Source: Notospermus geniculatus (lineage: Eukaryota > Nemertea > Pilidiophora > Heteronemertea > Lineidae). From it: a stretch of DNA of 64,000 bases. This document shows, piece after piece, positions 36,411 through 50,404 of this stretch. The DNA lies in contig NMRB01000096.1 of NCBI GenBank assembly GCA_002633025.1, positions 430,927 to 494,926 of the forward strand, given 5' to 3'. Each line of letters starts with the position of its first letter. Within the stretch, counting starts at the first letter, position 1. A model generated the notes under the pieces. That model did not search any database and was not told the origin of the DNA. It saw only the letters and a list, made by a program, of their open reading frames with translations. Position numbers and translations under genes: made by a program.

Positions 36411-37360
36411 ACCNAGGTGAGGAAGACAAAGCCGTTGATTATGATCTTTTTACCACCTGAGTTGCAGTCAGACAAGATAGCCAGGAATGCTACCTAAGTC
36501 AGTAGTTCACTAAACTCTCTGTAGGTGTGATGATTCAGTATTTTGCCCCTAAGACAATAATTTCAGTTCAAATTACACTGCCACAATGCATAGAAAATGA
36601 CATGAGTGAGTACAATACAAAACGAAACTTATTTTTTTTCATCAACTCAGACAGGTAACTGCATCGCTGAGCATTGAGAGTAAATCGGATATCCCTGTGT
36701 AAAGGAATTTATGCCCAGCACTTGCTCTGTCGTTCACAAAAAACAAAATGAATCTGAAAAGATCAGTTACCAAGGCCGTGTGTTGTGACGTCACGACTGG
36801 AGAAGCGAAAAAGGAAGGTAACGTAACAAATGATACATATAATACACCAAATTATACGAATCAAAGTTGCGAGAAGAGGTCAGGATATCTAAACAAACCT
36901 GCACATTATCAGTTGCCACCAATGAAGTAGGATGCCACAAATATCTATCAATACTACATCTGATTATCAATTGGTAGCTGATGAAGTGATGATTATTTTC
37001 CCATGCAAATGTAGCAGGTAAACTCTGTACTAGCTTGAGAATCGGTAAGCTCTGCTGACTGATCGTTGATCATCAACAATTTGTTATTACAACTGCTATC
37101 ATATTCCAACCCTCACCTCACTTAACCTACAGGAAAATATGAGGCCACACATAAAAAACACTCAGTTATGAGTACATGCTAACATCAGCACGATTAGACT
37201 GGCTAGACAGCTTCTTTCAAGGCTTCTTCCTTATGTCTGAGATTCTTAGCTATCGAAGAAGAAAAGTGATTTTTAAGAAACCCAAACCACCACTAGACTT
37301 ATGCTCATCAAACGTTTTGAACTGAAAGATATGAAGGAGCATCAATGCATCTGGCAGCCA

Positions 37361-37748
37361 CAGCCAATACAAATCAAGCCGAAGTCAGACAGCCAATATA
37401 AATCACGTCAGACAGCCAATACAAATCAGGTCAGACAGCCAATACAAAGTAGGTCAAACAGCCAATACAAATTACCGTAGATCACACAGCCAATACAAAT
37501 TACGTCACACAGCCAATACAAATTAGGTCACCTAGCCAACACAATACACGCAAGATAGCCGATACAAATCAGGGATCTTGACACGAAGCTCTCGTAATCT
37601 TTACGGAGCTATTGCACAATCAGCCTCACAAAGGATTTGCGAACTTCGTGAATAAAGTTCCAGGTCAGTCAGCCAATACAAATGAGGTCAATACAAATTA
37701 CATCACAAAGCCAATACAATACAGGCGAGAGAGCCAATACAAATCAGG
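37361..37748 (+). repeat. Tandem repeat, about 23-bp unit, interrupted by a dispersed repeat
   Basis: Units read cagccaatacaaatcaggtc with variants, more than ten copies. About 37572-37668 is a different sequence (caatcagcctcacaaaggat, ttgcgaac) that also occurs, diverged, at about 50405-50545. So a dispersed repeat seems to have inserted in the array. Confidence 0.8.
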
Positions 37749-38304
37749 TCAAATCACGACATTGTTTTGAATGAAGTGGCTTCATAGCAAGGTCAAACTC
37801 TTTCTAGGTCAGATAAGTACAAAGTCAATACAACAGAAATACAATAGTGCATCATCAGATGAGGTCAGACAGGTACATTAGGGACCAGACAGATATTGGA
37901 ACAATCAGGTCAGACACAACATCAGCAGCATATGGAAGATGCAGCCTCCCAGACAACCAATAATCTATCCCATGACTGATGCACTGGTAAGTTTATAGTA
38001 CCTCCACCCCCACACTCTGGAATGCCTGCAAGGTGACTTGAACCTGGTGAAGACCTTGACACTACAAGCTGGTAGCTTGGATTTTCGGCCTGTTGGCTCC
38101 TTTTTTTGTAAACAAAGCTAATGATAATACTCAGGTTTGTATACTAAGATAGTGTGGTATGCCTCATTCATGCCTTGGGATGAAGGCTACCGATACAAGA
38201 ATTCTCAGACTGATTTCTCACGGATTCCACAACTCTTCCTCATTTTGGAGGAGATTTCTTATCATTTTCGTCGTCGACTCTTCTTGTTCTATTTTGGGAG
38301 CATG

Positions 38305-38410
38305 GCAGTTCAGGTGAGGTAGTGCTGCTGAGAGAGCACCAGCCTTATGTCCTGGGGCCTCGGGTTCAATTGCAGCTGAGTAGCTACATCACACTTTCAC
38401 CTGGTCTAAA
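38305..38410 (+). mobile_element. Probable tRNA-derived SINE head
   Basis: Has an A-box-like part near 38318 and a B-box word, gggttcaattgc, at about 38369-38380, followed by gctgagtagctaca, which is also found in the SINE near 55090. Ends are not defined. Confidence 0.45.
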
Positions 38411-39690
38411 TTGCTCGTGGAATAAGCTTCTTCTTCAGTTATTCACAAAGCCCTAAGTCGACTGGTTCTCTAACCTCTTCTCATGCTTCACTGTATAGGG
38501 ATGAGGATGAAACCAGTCAACGAACGGACCTGCAGAATGTACTGGCTTTTACTTGGCCCGTCGAGTTCAGAAAGGTTTCTGACCTATCCATTTTGTGCTC
38601 ATTGGCCAATTTCTATTATTTGCGGTCATAAAACGGTGAATGATTTGTGTTGGTATGATAGGAGTAACCTTGGCATAAACTACTGTGATTGCTGCCAGCA
38701 ATGTAAGGAATACCTTTGTAATGATGGATAGATAACAAAAGTAGAGCTATTAGATTCCATAGTTGAATAGACACAATAAAGGTAGGCAGCATCGGTTTAC
38801 ACATTCCTGTTGATGCTTTTGCCTCGGGACTTGGGGGAAATCGTTGGCCGTTGTTCAGTCACCGAACCACGATCTGATGAACAATTGGTCTCATCATGTA
38901 TCCCGGTTCTGGCTGAGCCTCCGACCTGGCAAACCCAGCCAAAGACGGCTGTATCGCTTCCTTCACGACCCTCATCTCAAATTGAAACGAGGAACACGCT
39001 TTAATCTAAGAATCTCTTGGCCGTGGTGAATGTTGCCGGGTTTGAAACCATCGTTTTGTACCCAACAAACCTTGTTAATCTGAATGATGGGGCCATAAAC
39101 ATGTAAGTGAACTGCCGTGAACCGATTATCCTGTAGTTCATTCGTCTTCTCCAAATTGTTTTTTTTTGTCTCTTTTCAGATCAGACCGCCATCTTCAGAC
39201 GCGCTGCTGTAACTTCTGGACTTGATAATGAAGACCCTTTTTACACGTCTTGTAGCTAAACCTGTCATCGCTCACCAGAACAGCCTGCAGCCACCCAGGG
39301 CCCAGAACAAGAGGTCGAGCATGTTTGAGATTCCCAGCTTCACATACAAGTGTAAAATGCAAGATCAGGTGGAAACAGAGAAAGAAAATTGATTTTTGTG
39401 CTCTATCTACCTGAACTATTATTACCAGCCATGTATCACTTTCTTCTTTTATTTTAGTATCACCATTAAGAAAATAAATGGGCTTTTTAACCGACAAGTG
39501 ATTTTACCTTCCAAGTGGGGAAGGTCAAGATATATACTAGTACTCTCCTTTCATGGCTCCTTTTGGGACCAATGAGGGTTCCCCCAGGGGATCGGAGATA
39601 ACTTTTGCGATCCATCACCATACATATCCCACTATTTCAGCACAATGTAAGGCCCACATACACTTTCCAACAAAGATGTTGGCCGACTTG

Positions 39691-39770
39691 TTCTCCCACA
39701 TGACGCCGTGGCCATTCATTGTCCAAGCATCGATGATATAACACTACCAAACGCGTCCTCTCAGACAATA
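39691..39770 (+). repeat. Dispersed repeat, copy 1 (pair with 45690-45770)
   Basis: Shares cccacatgacg.cgtggccat, attgtccaag, ataacactaccaa and ctctcagacaat in the same order and orientation with 45690-45770. Flanking parts (gcttctgatgt, gcccatggcc) also reappear after 46085, so the second copy seems to be split by an insertion. Confidence 0.7.
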
Positions 39771-39984
39771 CAAGACTTTTGTGCCCATGGCCCGCTTGAC
39801 CAGCTTAGCGTGTTAGAGGCCATTGAATGGTACAACATGTATTAAGCTTCTGATGTAATATGGTTACTATTCGACTGCCATCTTTGCTGAAACGTCTTTT
39901 GCTAACAAAAAGAAAACAGAACTTGCTAACAAAAAGAAAACAGAACTGATTTTTGGTGACACTCGGGGCTGATTTCACAAAGGG

Positions 39985-40120
39985 GGCCGCTTTCACAAAG
40001 GGTGTTTAAGACTTAGACGCGTGTAACTTCGTCAAATGCATGGTGGAAGTGCGTGCATTTAATGAAGTTAAACGCGCCTAAGTAATTTTTTTTTAAAAAA
40101 CACCCTTTGTGAAATCGGCC
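39985..40120. mobile_element. Foldback element, 136 bp
   Basis: The left arm ggccgctttcacaaagggtg, then tttaagacttagacgcg and aacttc, is mirrored by the right arm ending caccctttgtgaaatcggcc, with an extra poly-T/A tract near 40086-40100. The loop is short, around tgcatggtggaagtgcgtgca. Confidence 0.75.
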
Positions 40121-43100
40121 GTAGAAATTTATCCACCCCAACAGAGGACCGAAGTGGGAGAAAATACGTTTTTTTATGCAGAATTGGAGGACGTAGCAAA
40201 ATTGTGTTGCTTCCTAGTTCATGTCACTCCAGGAGGAAAAGTTTGATTCAACCCTGTAGAGAAGTAGGAGGAAGATTTGGGGGTCACTGCATCCTTGTAA
40301 GCTGTGAATGCAAGGGTACCGGCAAAGCAAAGCAATATTGACTCATCAAACACGACCATGATCAAAAACCATGAAACCGTACAAACCAACAACACAACAT
40401 GCATGGGATGATTTGACAAGAAAATGGTTGAAACCAGGCATCCAGCCTCATTCCAGCGGCAGCATCGACCCTCCACAAAGTGCACCATACCTCATCCAAA
40501 GCCAGACTCATCTATCACCCTCAATTTCCCATGAAACATTGTGGAATCAATAAAAGGCTGACAGGTTTACTGCTGCACGAAGTGTTTTACTGAGTCTGGC
40601 CATGAGTGCTAAAGAGAAGACTGAAACATCGTGACGACACCTCATCAGGGAGAGAAAAAAACACCAAACAATGAGTTAACATCAACACCAACTCAAGCAG
40701 AAACAGATCTCTGCTGCATTTCCATCTTCAAGCCAGAAGACTCCCAACCAAAGGCAAGTTGGAACGGTATTACCATGGATTTATCATCAAGGGAATGCCT
40801 GGGAGATTGACTTCTATCAGTCGACAGAATCCTAACAGATAATTTGTTAATTTTATCATCTTGTATCGTAATTTTATCCTCTATCGTGGTAAAAAATGCA
40901 AGGAACAAAGCGTCCTGGTGTGACCCTTTTGTTCTCAGCTGATTTCATCATTGGCGGCTTTGTGTTCAGCATGAATCATAAGACTGATGATGAGGAAAAG
41001 GACCAGGGATATTCGTACAAAGCTGCAGGACTCACTTCAGCAGGCATTGGAACGTTTAGCTCCATTTCTCGGCGAAAAATACGAATTTCAGCTGTAGTGT
41101 AAAAGCGAAACCAGAAATTTGCAGGCTTTGTCCCCCTCTACCAATTGCAACGCCCTAAGATGCAACATAAAGATTTATTAACTCTGTTTCCTGGAAATCT
41201 CTGTTTGACAAAGTGAGGGAACAATAGAATGTCACCATCTGTAGTCTGGCATCGTCTGGGATTCCTGAATAGAATCTAAATAATCCAGTGATAGAAAATA
41301 GTACGATCAGGATTTATCAGGTCTCTACGTATCTTGCAGAGATGCAGATGTGACCATCTACATCAGATCAGCAGCTGCTGGTATTCAATGCTGACATCAT
41401 GGGGACATTGAAGATTTCGTTTTATTGAAGGTGACATCTGGCAAGATAGGCCAATCAGAAGAAGGCTGCACAGGCTACGACAACATTTGGTCAGTGACAC
41501 TCATCAATTAGGATCAGATCAGCTGAGAGAAACCTGGAAACAGATGTAACGTACATTGCATTTTTGTGTAAATATAACGAGAGTGCCACTTTCACTTCAG
41601 TAACGGACCACTAGTGACACCTATTGAACGGAGCAGACAGTTCTCCTTCTTCATTGTAAATTTCAGCTCCATTGAAAGTAACTTACCAACTGCGAATTCA
41701 GGTATGAGCCGTTGTCTTTTCCAAGAGAGCAGTGTATCCACCCAGTGCAATGGGTCGCTACCAAATCAGTGCTGCCATCTACAGGTCAAGATGGTTCAAA
41801 CCCGACTCTACAGTATTCATCCTATACCAGCCTCAACATTGTTCTTAGTACTTCTTTTTTGACAAATTCTGCATCAGACGCCCACCCACTTTCTCATCAA
41901 CATGCCAAGGGGGTCGAGGGAAAAATTCGATTGATATCGACGCCATAAGTTATCATCTGTGCTACAAAAATTAATAAAAGTGCTGACTCAGCGTGAATTC
42001 CAATGAAACAATGTAACCTTTATGATTTCTTTGATTATGAGTGTGCAAAGATTATTTTCCTGTTGTTTTTCAGGAACATTACCCAACATTATCTTTGCCC
42101 CGACCACCGACATATCAAAGCTCAACAGGTGGTTTTTTGTGTCAATATTTTCTTGGCTTGTCTATTACCAACATGGATTCCTATCAAACTCAACATCCAT
42201 CCTCTCGGAGTCAGTGAAGAAGATAAATCTACAAGGCCAACCAATCTGAAGTAGATGCGTCCGACTGCACACGAGCTGACCAACTGACAGCCTGCACATG
42301 CGCCCTCTTTGTTGACAAGACCAATTGGGTGTTCACCTATGAGTGGTCAAACATGTCAAAGAAGCATCCGTGTTTCCACTCGACTAAGGAGCCAGTTGTC
42401 TCTGTCCTGCCCAACCAGAGACATCTTATCAGAACTTAAAGTGCACACGACATGACATTCCGAGTTATAACATAAAAAAATCTTATCGCTCCTATTTTTT
42501 ATTTGTTTGATTTCATAAGAGGACCTTTTCCCAGGGGTCACCGCAGGTATCAGTCACCACTGATAAGTCACATCCAGACACATTTGTTGGCCAGACAACA
42601 ATTGTTGGCACTCTCTACCTAACAAAGAATTTGTGCATTCGTCAAGTTACGGAGGGTTCATGTCAATAAGGCAAATCCCTACAATCTGTGACTGTTGTAA
42701 AAAATTAGCTGCAAGAACAAAATCGATCCGTACAAAATTCTTCAGACACTCTGAAGACGCCATTCAAGGGGCCTAGGGTTCTGCCCTTGATATCATTATA
42801 GGCCTATCACCTGCATAAGAGTTCTTATGGAGTCTGTATATGTTATTGACCCTTACGAGTTCGGACAGCAATGCCCATTGGACCTTCTTCCGTTCCATAA
42901 TGCAAATAAGACTGTGAAACCTAAGCCAAAATGATGTATAGGCTTTCCTATCGAAGAGACACCGACAATAAAAATGAACGTAAATTGTCTGAAGTTAGAT
43001 GATGTTATGAATTGAAGTCCCCTCCAGGGTACTAGGAATGTAGACATCTCTTCTGTTTGATGGTTTAAGTCGGAGGGGAATATTTGATAACCTGCGTCGC

Positions 43101-44339
43101 CCATCACCAATCAAAACACTTTGACGTATTCTTTATGAAGTTTTTTTCTGTATTGGTTCATAGAGAAACTATTAGCCACCCAGGGTGTTGATGATTTTCC
43201 AACAACATAAATCTGGAATTTGACTTTGATAGAAACGATAGTGAAACAGTTGTATCCCATTCTATACCTCAGTCGTAGGATGCAGACAATGAATTGCAGC
43301 AAAACACCCCATCAGCAAAGCGACTGCCGTTTGCTCGTCACGGTGCCGCTGAACGAAGGGAGCAAAGCGCGAAAAGAACCTCGGACAGGCCTATTCTTAG
43401 GATGCTTGCTCCCAGGAAGTAGAAAGAAAAATCAAATGCAAGAAGCGGTCAACGTTGTTTGGCTGTCAGTGGAGGCTAAACAGAAGGAGGATTGGGCGAG
43501 CTTCAGTGCCCCTTAATCTTGGATGACATCATTCAAGACCTCAGCAGTAATGACATGCCAATGCTTCCAGTAACGTACTTTGACTGCGGTTGCTTCCAGG
43601 TCCATCTTTTGTAATACGATAGTATGTCAATATTTTCATAATCACGTGCACGCATCACCCACATGCCGCAGAATCTCACACAAAAAAAGATGAAAGTGAG
43701 ATATCTCTCATTGAGCCAGCTGTCATCATAACTTGGACATATCTAGGGCATTAAGGTCAACTTTAGGTGAATGACATCCTTACATAAATGGGACATTTAA
43801 AGTCTTGATTTGAATACTAAATGAATGAATATTATATGAATAGGATGAGTTGAATGACATATTAATGACCAGGTTAGTGGGACACTGGTTTAGTGGGTCA
43901 TCAGGACTGTCACGTGTGTCAAGGTTAGGATCAGATGACGCTGGAAGAGAAGATACAACACCTGTTGAGTGACGATGTCAATAACGTCACTGGTACAGTT
44001 AGGTGAAGATTGTGTCTCCGAGGGGTGATCTCAGAGATGAACATGTCAAAGATGCAAGGCACAGTTTTCATTTTCATCATATCTGCTTCTCGGCCATCCT
44101 GAGGGTCTTTGCCTCCTTGACGTTTTGGGGAACCTTTGGCTACCATGGATGAGGTGGTGTCGTTGTCATAAAAACCTTCAGGTATTACGGACCCATGTCA
44201 ATTTCCTGTTCAGGACCGCGCTCGGGCAGTGCTTCAACTTCTGACGAAAACGTCCCTCGTTCTAACAAGGCCTCGTCTCAAAGTCACTTGGACTTGCAGA
44301 TGGGCGTGATTATCTTCCAATGGGGTCTTCGTGAATCAG

Positions 44340-44740
44340 GCCCCAGTCCTTGAGGGATGGAGGTGGCCACCAGCTCTTGATGTCAACGCCACAATTCCTC
44401 AGTCATCAACTACAGCACGCTTCCTCGCCACTTAGTGACGTTTTTTACGCCTCCTATTGTTGCCTTCTTGGAATTCAGCATCACTGACGAGAACAGTTAT
44501 TCAAAGGACAAAAAAATCTCAGAAGCCCATAAAACATTGTAAAGTGCGAAAGACCTGGCCGGTAATCCCTGTTAAGTGCACTTTAATTGGATACGATGAA
44601 GATGGAGAACCCCAGCGCGCAGCCTGCAACGAAGACGACGTGAATCGGGCCCCAGGCTTGTGGGGGATGCAAGTGGCCAAGAGTTCTTGTTGGCACTGCC
44701 GAATTCCTTATCTCACAATAATATTCTTCAGTCGTCAGTC
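44340..44740 (+). repeat. Diverged direct repeat pair
   Basis: Sequence around 44340-44420 (gccccagtccttgaggga, ggtggccaccagctcttg, attcctcagtcatc) is repeated, diverged, at about 44650-44735 (gccccaggcttgtggggga, agtggccaagagttcttg, attcttcagtcgtc). The 136-codon open frame across 44457-44867 overlaps this repeat and shows no family features. Confidence 0.5.
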
Positions 44741-45689
44741 CAGACACCGTAGACCAGGGAGTCGGCCTGATCACCCCACTCATCTCTGTACACGACTTCA
44801 GTGCATTAGTTTTCCTTCAAAGAAGAGACGGAGCGCTTCAGTCAGACTGCATTCGGACTCGCAATAACCTTTCTTGGATGACGTGAAGAAAAGGGTAATT
44901 AAAGCTTGGTTCCTTGACATGAGTTTCACCAAGACACGAACCATTAATTGGCCAGCTAACGAGTTTGAAATCTAATTCTGACAGCTGCTGAAACCGATTA
45001 ATCTGTTTGGAGAGGAAGGCTAGTGCATTCCTTACGAGACCTCAACATCGTTTCATTTCCGGGTATTAAATGTAAAACATGGAAGGTCAAGAATTAAAAT
45101 TCCGTCAGTGTCGTCAATCTCTCATTCATCATGATCTTAGACTACGCAGGTTATTATCCCCAATGAGTGTCATTGCCGCATCGAACCATCCTTCAACTTG
45201 CCGGTGGTCCAGAGAAGAATACCGTGTGTTCCAATTTCCTATTCAACGCCGTGAGTCTTTTGAAATTTCGTAGCCGATATCTAAGATGGTGACCCTCATC
45301 TCTGGTTCCCTAACAACGAAGGGAACAATGTTGTGTCCACCTGACGTGTAACGATGTTCTTAAAGAATGAAAGGTTGGCTTCTTTTCACTTTAGTGACTG
45401 TTGAGATTGAAAAGGTGGACAGATTTGAAATTTGAATAGGATGGCCAGGTTGGAGTGGCATCGTTTGGGTGCGATGGACAGTCACGACCTTGATGAGTTG
45501 TGGATTGGACTCGAAGAAAGGGACCACTGACTCATTCATAGGAAAGTCCTTTCAGGTGGTTGATTACGAGTTTCACAGGGGCGGTGGAAGTTGGCTGTAA
45601 GCCTGATGTACAAATGATTCTCCTCTTGTCAGCTAAAATGCAGGAGATTTTATCATGCACAGACGGTAGAGTCCACAGACCTTTCCCAC

Positions 45690-45770
45690 AAGTTGTCCCA
45701 CATGACGTCGTGGCCATTTTTTATTGTCCAAGTATGACATAACACTACCAAGCGGATACTCTCAGACAAT
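45690..45770 (+). repeat. Dispersed repeat, copy 2
   Basis: See 39691-39770. Here the repeat is followed by two tandem duplications (45787-46080) before the expected flank resumes at about 46090. Confidence 0.7.
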
Positions 45771-45786
45771 GGGGATTATAACTGTG

Positions 45787-46080
45787 ATAGAGGGCAGCAC
45801 ACAGTAATCAGGTCCTATACAGTGGTTGCCTTTTGTGGACAATGGGTAGCCTAGCTACGATAGAGGGCAGCACACCGAAACCAGGTCCTATACAATGGAC
45901 GCCTTTTGTGTGGGAAATTGATCAGGACCGGGATGTCAGTTTCATTTCAATAGTTTTAACCACTAGTGACACCTATTGAGGCAGTGAGCTAGGGTCCCCA
46001 TTGATCAGGACCTGAATGTCCCTTTCAAATCAATAGACTTAACCACTACTGACACCTATTGAGGCAGTGAGTTAGGTTCC
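45787..46080 (+). repeat. Two adjacent tandem duplications (about 73 bp and 86 bp)
   Basis: The first repeats gatagagggcagcacac and aggtcctatacartgg twice. The second repeats attgatcaggacc, 'tttaaccactag/ctgacacc' and tattgaggcagtgag twice. The word cactagtgacacctattga also occurs at about 41609. Confidence 0.75.
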
Positions 46081-47854
46081 TCATTACCTTTTTGCCCGTG
46101 GCCGCTTGAAGCTTCTGACGTCATAATGTAGGCCTACAGCAGTGGTCAATGGTCAACTTCGTTTGATGACAAAATGCACAGGAGAAGACAACACTGAAGC
46201 AAATGGAGATTGCTGTAACCAAATGGAATGTAACTTCTTTCAACAACATGACTGATTCAAATGAACACTGATGGACCCTAATCGCATATACATCGATGTC
46301 TAAGAAACTGAGTAGCACATAAACCTTTCATCAGCTCCAACATTGCCACCATTACCAAAATCAAACCAGATGGACACATTCATATTTATAACACTAATCC
46401 ATTAATGTCCACATCCTGGACGCTTTGCATATACAATGTACATCAACCGCGAGTCACGGATTAGTCAAACCCCTAATGATTTCAACTCCCTGCAACCCTC
46501 CGGCTAACCCAGATGAGTGTCTCCGGAGTGACTGCAGCCAAGGACCAGAAGGGTATAATAGTGTCAAAGTCATTCAACCAAGGCCATATCCCAGTCTCCC
46601 AAACACCAGAATAAACCCTTTTGATTCTGATCGTCTTGGCAACCTTACAATTTACATTTCAAACTAGATAGACCCTTTATTCCATTCCGGTTTCAGAAGG
46701 GTTTGATTCAAATGTCCTCATCGTTGAACACCTGAAATTAAATTCTAATCACTGAAATTCAATACCGAATCTTTTCAGAAGTTGGATGAGATTTCTGAAT
46801 GAAATAAGACATGAATCAGGGAGGTTAATCTGAGGGTACAGCAACCACTCACCCATGAAAACCAAAATATTTTTACCACGGGCTCACAGTTTCAATGTCA
46901 GCCCCATTTACCTATAGCTGAACAGTGTCTCTATTTACAGTATAAGGGGCAAACTTGGATCCCTGCATCCCTGCCATGGTATGGTCCCTGGTGGACCCCT
47001 GTCTCCTCCTCGGATACTGCTCCAATCAATTTGTAATGATTATCTGCTTAATAGTGGTTTTAAACAAACTCCCCATTGATACTTTATACCATGACAGGGT
47101 TTAAGACCTAATCCGCAGCAGGGGGACTATGACTGCAGGGTCCACAGGGATGACGACAAGGGGCTGAACAACCACAGACTTACAAACCTGCAGGGGATTT
47201 GATGGATAACTGCTGAGCAATAATGAGCCAGTTATGGTTAATTAGGGTTCAAAAGACTATTGTTGCTTGTAACTGTTTTTGAAAAGGATGTAATTGACAT
47301 GGGGAGGATGTCAAAATGTATCACTATCAGGTCCCGTTTGCTGCCCTTAGTAACTCCTTCATTCCAAAAGGGGCTCTTATTACAACAAAACTGAAATAAG
47401 TTCATTTCGGAAAAAACATCAGTGACGCACGCATCCTTCAATTCAGTCTGTTTGGTTTTGCGATGTGCCATTGATTCCTGGACTCCTTGAACCATGGGCT
47501 GCAGCTTACTGCCAAGAAGATGATCATAATAAGGTGAATTTGGGACCTTTAAATACAGACACAACATCATCGCTGGCAAAACTAAACAGAAACTAAAATG
47601 ATGGGACTATTTGCGATAGCATCAAGTTGCAGGTATCAATAACTATGTCCACATTCTGTGGATGTCCACCGTTTAGTGAGATATCCCACAGCCAACATCA
47701 AAGGATGGACCATAAAGAGACAGGAGGAAGTGAGATTCTTGACGGGGATGTTTGTCAAGTCTCATCTTTTAATGACGGTGCTTCAGAGGCTGGGCTGGTG
47801 GCAGAGGGCCAAGGACTCGGAGAGTGAGAAAGTGAACCGAGTTGCTTTCGATGG

Positions 47855-48520
47855 GGAATTTATGGACCGTCTCACCACTGACTACAAACCTCTAAGATGT
47901 GCAACTTCTTGAAGAAGGATTTATGGACCGTCTCACCAATGACTACAAACCTCTAGAAGATGTGCAACTTCTTGAAGAAGAATTTACGGACCGTCTCACC
48001 AACGGCTACAAAGATGTGCAACTTCTTGAAGAAGAATTTTTGGACCGTCTCACCACTGACTACAAACCTCTAGAAGATGTGCAACTTCTTGAAGAAGAAT
48101 TTATGGACCGTCTCACCACTGACTACAAACCTCTAGAAGACGTGATCAAGTTGCTTCTTGAAGAAATATTTATGGACCGTCTCATCACTGACACTGCTCA
48201 AGCCACTAGAAGACGGGATGAAGTTGCTTCTTGGTAAAGAAATACATGTATGGACAGTCTCATCACTGACACTGTTACAAGCCTCTAAGAAGACGTGATC
48301 AAGTTGCATCTTGGTGGAGAATTATGGACCGTCTCACGACTGACACTGCCACAAACGTCTCGAAGACGCGTGATCACTTGTTCTTGAAGGAAAATTTATG
48401 GACCAGCTCATTTGCAGTGAGCTCATCACTGACACTGCTACCAGAGACCTCTCGACGGTGTGATCAACTTGCTACCTGAAGGAGATTTTATGGACCGTCT
48501 CATCACAGACACTGCTTTTA
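47855..48520 (+). repeat. 63-bp tandem repeat with coding-like frame
   Basis: About ten units containing gaatttatggaccgtctcac, cactgactacaaacctct and gatgtgcaacttcttgaaga. The first five or six are in frame (47899-48237, 112 codons, unit EFMDRLTTDYKPLEDVQLLE), and later units drift out of frame with indels. Because 63 is a multiple of three, an open frame needs no selection. I see no splice sites or domain that make it a gene. Confidence 0.8.
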
Positions 48521-50404
48521 ACTTTCAGATGACAGACCGGCGGTATGAAAAACTCTGGAACGTGCCCCACCTCAGCCATGTCATCACCGACCGTGGTAGC
48601 ATCTGCTGTTTTCAAGACAGATTGTTTCATCCCTACCATAAACACGATTAACCTGAGATTCTTTTCATGAGAAATCTTCGATGCGCATCATCTCGTGATT
48701 GTGAAATCTCGGCAGATTGATGACATGAATTCCACGGTGTTGGTAAACAGAGCAAGACTCTTGGGCCAAATAAACTGCCCTCTTCTCCACAACAGCAGTT
48801 TACAACGACACTTACTCATCCAGAACTATTTTCTCAAATTAATCATGGACGTGAAAAGAATTTTTATCGGGTTTTTACAGATTATTCCTTATTCATACAA
48901 TATCTGAGATTCGGGGAATGAAATCGGGAATTGTTCTCATAGGAATTGAGAACATGCTCGTAAAAAGTAGCCTTTCTCTCAGAAACTATTCTGCGTGATA
49001 TCACAGGATTTGTATGGCAGACATACTCAGTTATTTATGCTGTTTACCTACAGTTGGTTCACCGCATCACTGAATGCAACAGGTTTCCATTACTACGGCT
49101 CAATCAAAATCACGATTCTCACCCCAACAAGGGAGGCACCGTTGTGGTTAAAAGAAGGAGTTGAACTCAATGAAAAGGTTCACCACATTCAATAGATTTT
49201 CCCATCGATTAAACAAGGGGGAATCTTCGGAAGGAAGAGACGCTTTAGTTCCACGGACTTGGTCATTTGAGAGGTGGCACAGCCCAGTGGGGGCATGGGA
49301 AAGAAACGGTCAACAAAGATACCGTCACCCCGGGACCGTCACTGAGAAGGAGGGGGTGTTGGGGAAACAAGTGTCGTCCAGGGGCGAGTCTACGGCTGCT
49401 GAACGGTGCTGAACACAGGTGTCAAAGGTTGCGTAAAGAAGGGATTAAAATAGTTGAGGACAGCGTCGATCCGAAATAACCCATTCAGAACTGAGGTGGT
49501 AATTTGAGTTCCCTTTTACTTGGTGCAGCATCCAATTCAATTGATGCTACTCAAAATTCAAAAGGTTCCTTTTTTCATTTGAAATCGAAAATGAAGTGTC
49601 TTGTGTGGACTGGACGTCAACTAAGACCAGGGATCAACAGCTTGCCCCGACTAGCGTTCCTATCACTTCGACTCTCGAGGAGCGATACTCTAGTAGTTCG
49701 ACGGGCGAAGTGACCGTAGGCCTTGTCAAGATGGGGTCAAGGGAGTGGCATGTTCTTGGTGACATCAGACCACGCCACGCCAGCGGCAGGATATCGTCAT
49801 TCCCTACCCAAACAATTGCTATCAGCAGATCACACAACATTATCTCAATGTTATTTGTCGACATGTTATCATATTTACATAGGTCGTTTGACTTGAGTTT
49901 CGAATAGTCAACGCAGAATTATTCAGTTGGAGGAATTCCTCAGGTCATTTCGTTGAGATACAATACGGGACACTGGTGTCAAATCTTGGGGACGCTGGAC
50001 TCCCTTTCACCGGTACAATGGGTAACGGGGTGACACTGACATCCATGACATCGGCAATATTGTCCATCCACGTAGAATTAACTTGCCGCCCCGTACGCGT
50101 GTATGCGGCATTTGTCATCAGGACTGGGGCGAATGTTTCCACACAGCGCTGCTGAGATTGAAATGAGAGACAACCTGGAGCTGATTCCCAAGAATCAAAA
50201 TACGACAAAACCCTGAATAACTTCGGTGTGCATGAGGTCTCAACAACGAGTGAGTGTTGTCCGCACTCACTGGAAGGATCTCCCAAAAGAGAATTGTATC
50301 TGAAATAAATGGAGGGTCGATGAAGACTAAAGTTCAAGAAATTGATAGCTGTGACAGCAACCTGACCAATGACATCTAAGAATTTGGCAGCGAGCTAGCA
50401 ATAG

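Noticed and set aside
37361-37748. CRISPR-like array
   Set aside because: The repeats are direct 23-bp units without distinct spacers of constant length, and the DNA is clearly eukaryotic.
44457-44867. 136-codon plus-strand frame
   Set aside because: It overlaps a diverged direct repeat, has no domain and no splice context.
49945-50337. 130-codon minus-strand frame
   Set aside because: Amino-acid composition looks random, and I see no motif or neighbouring exon.
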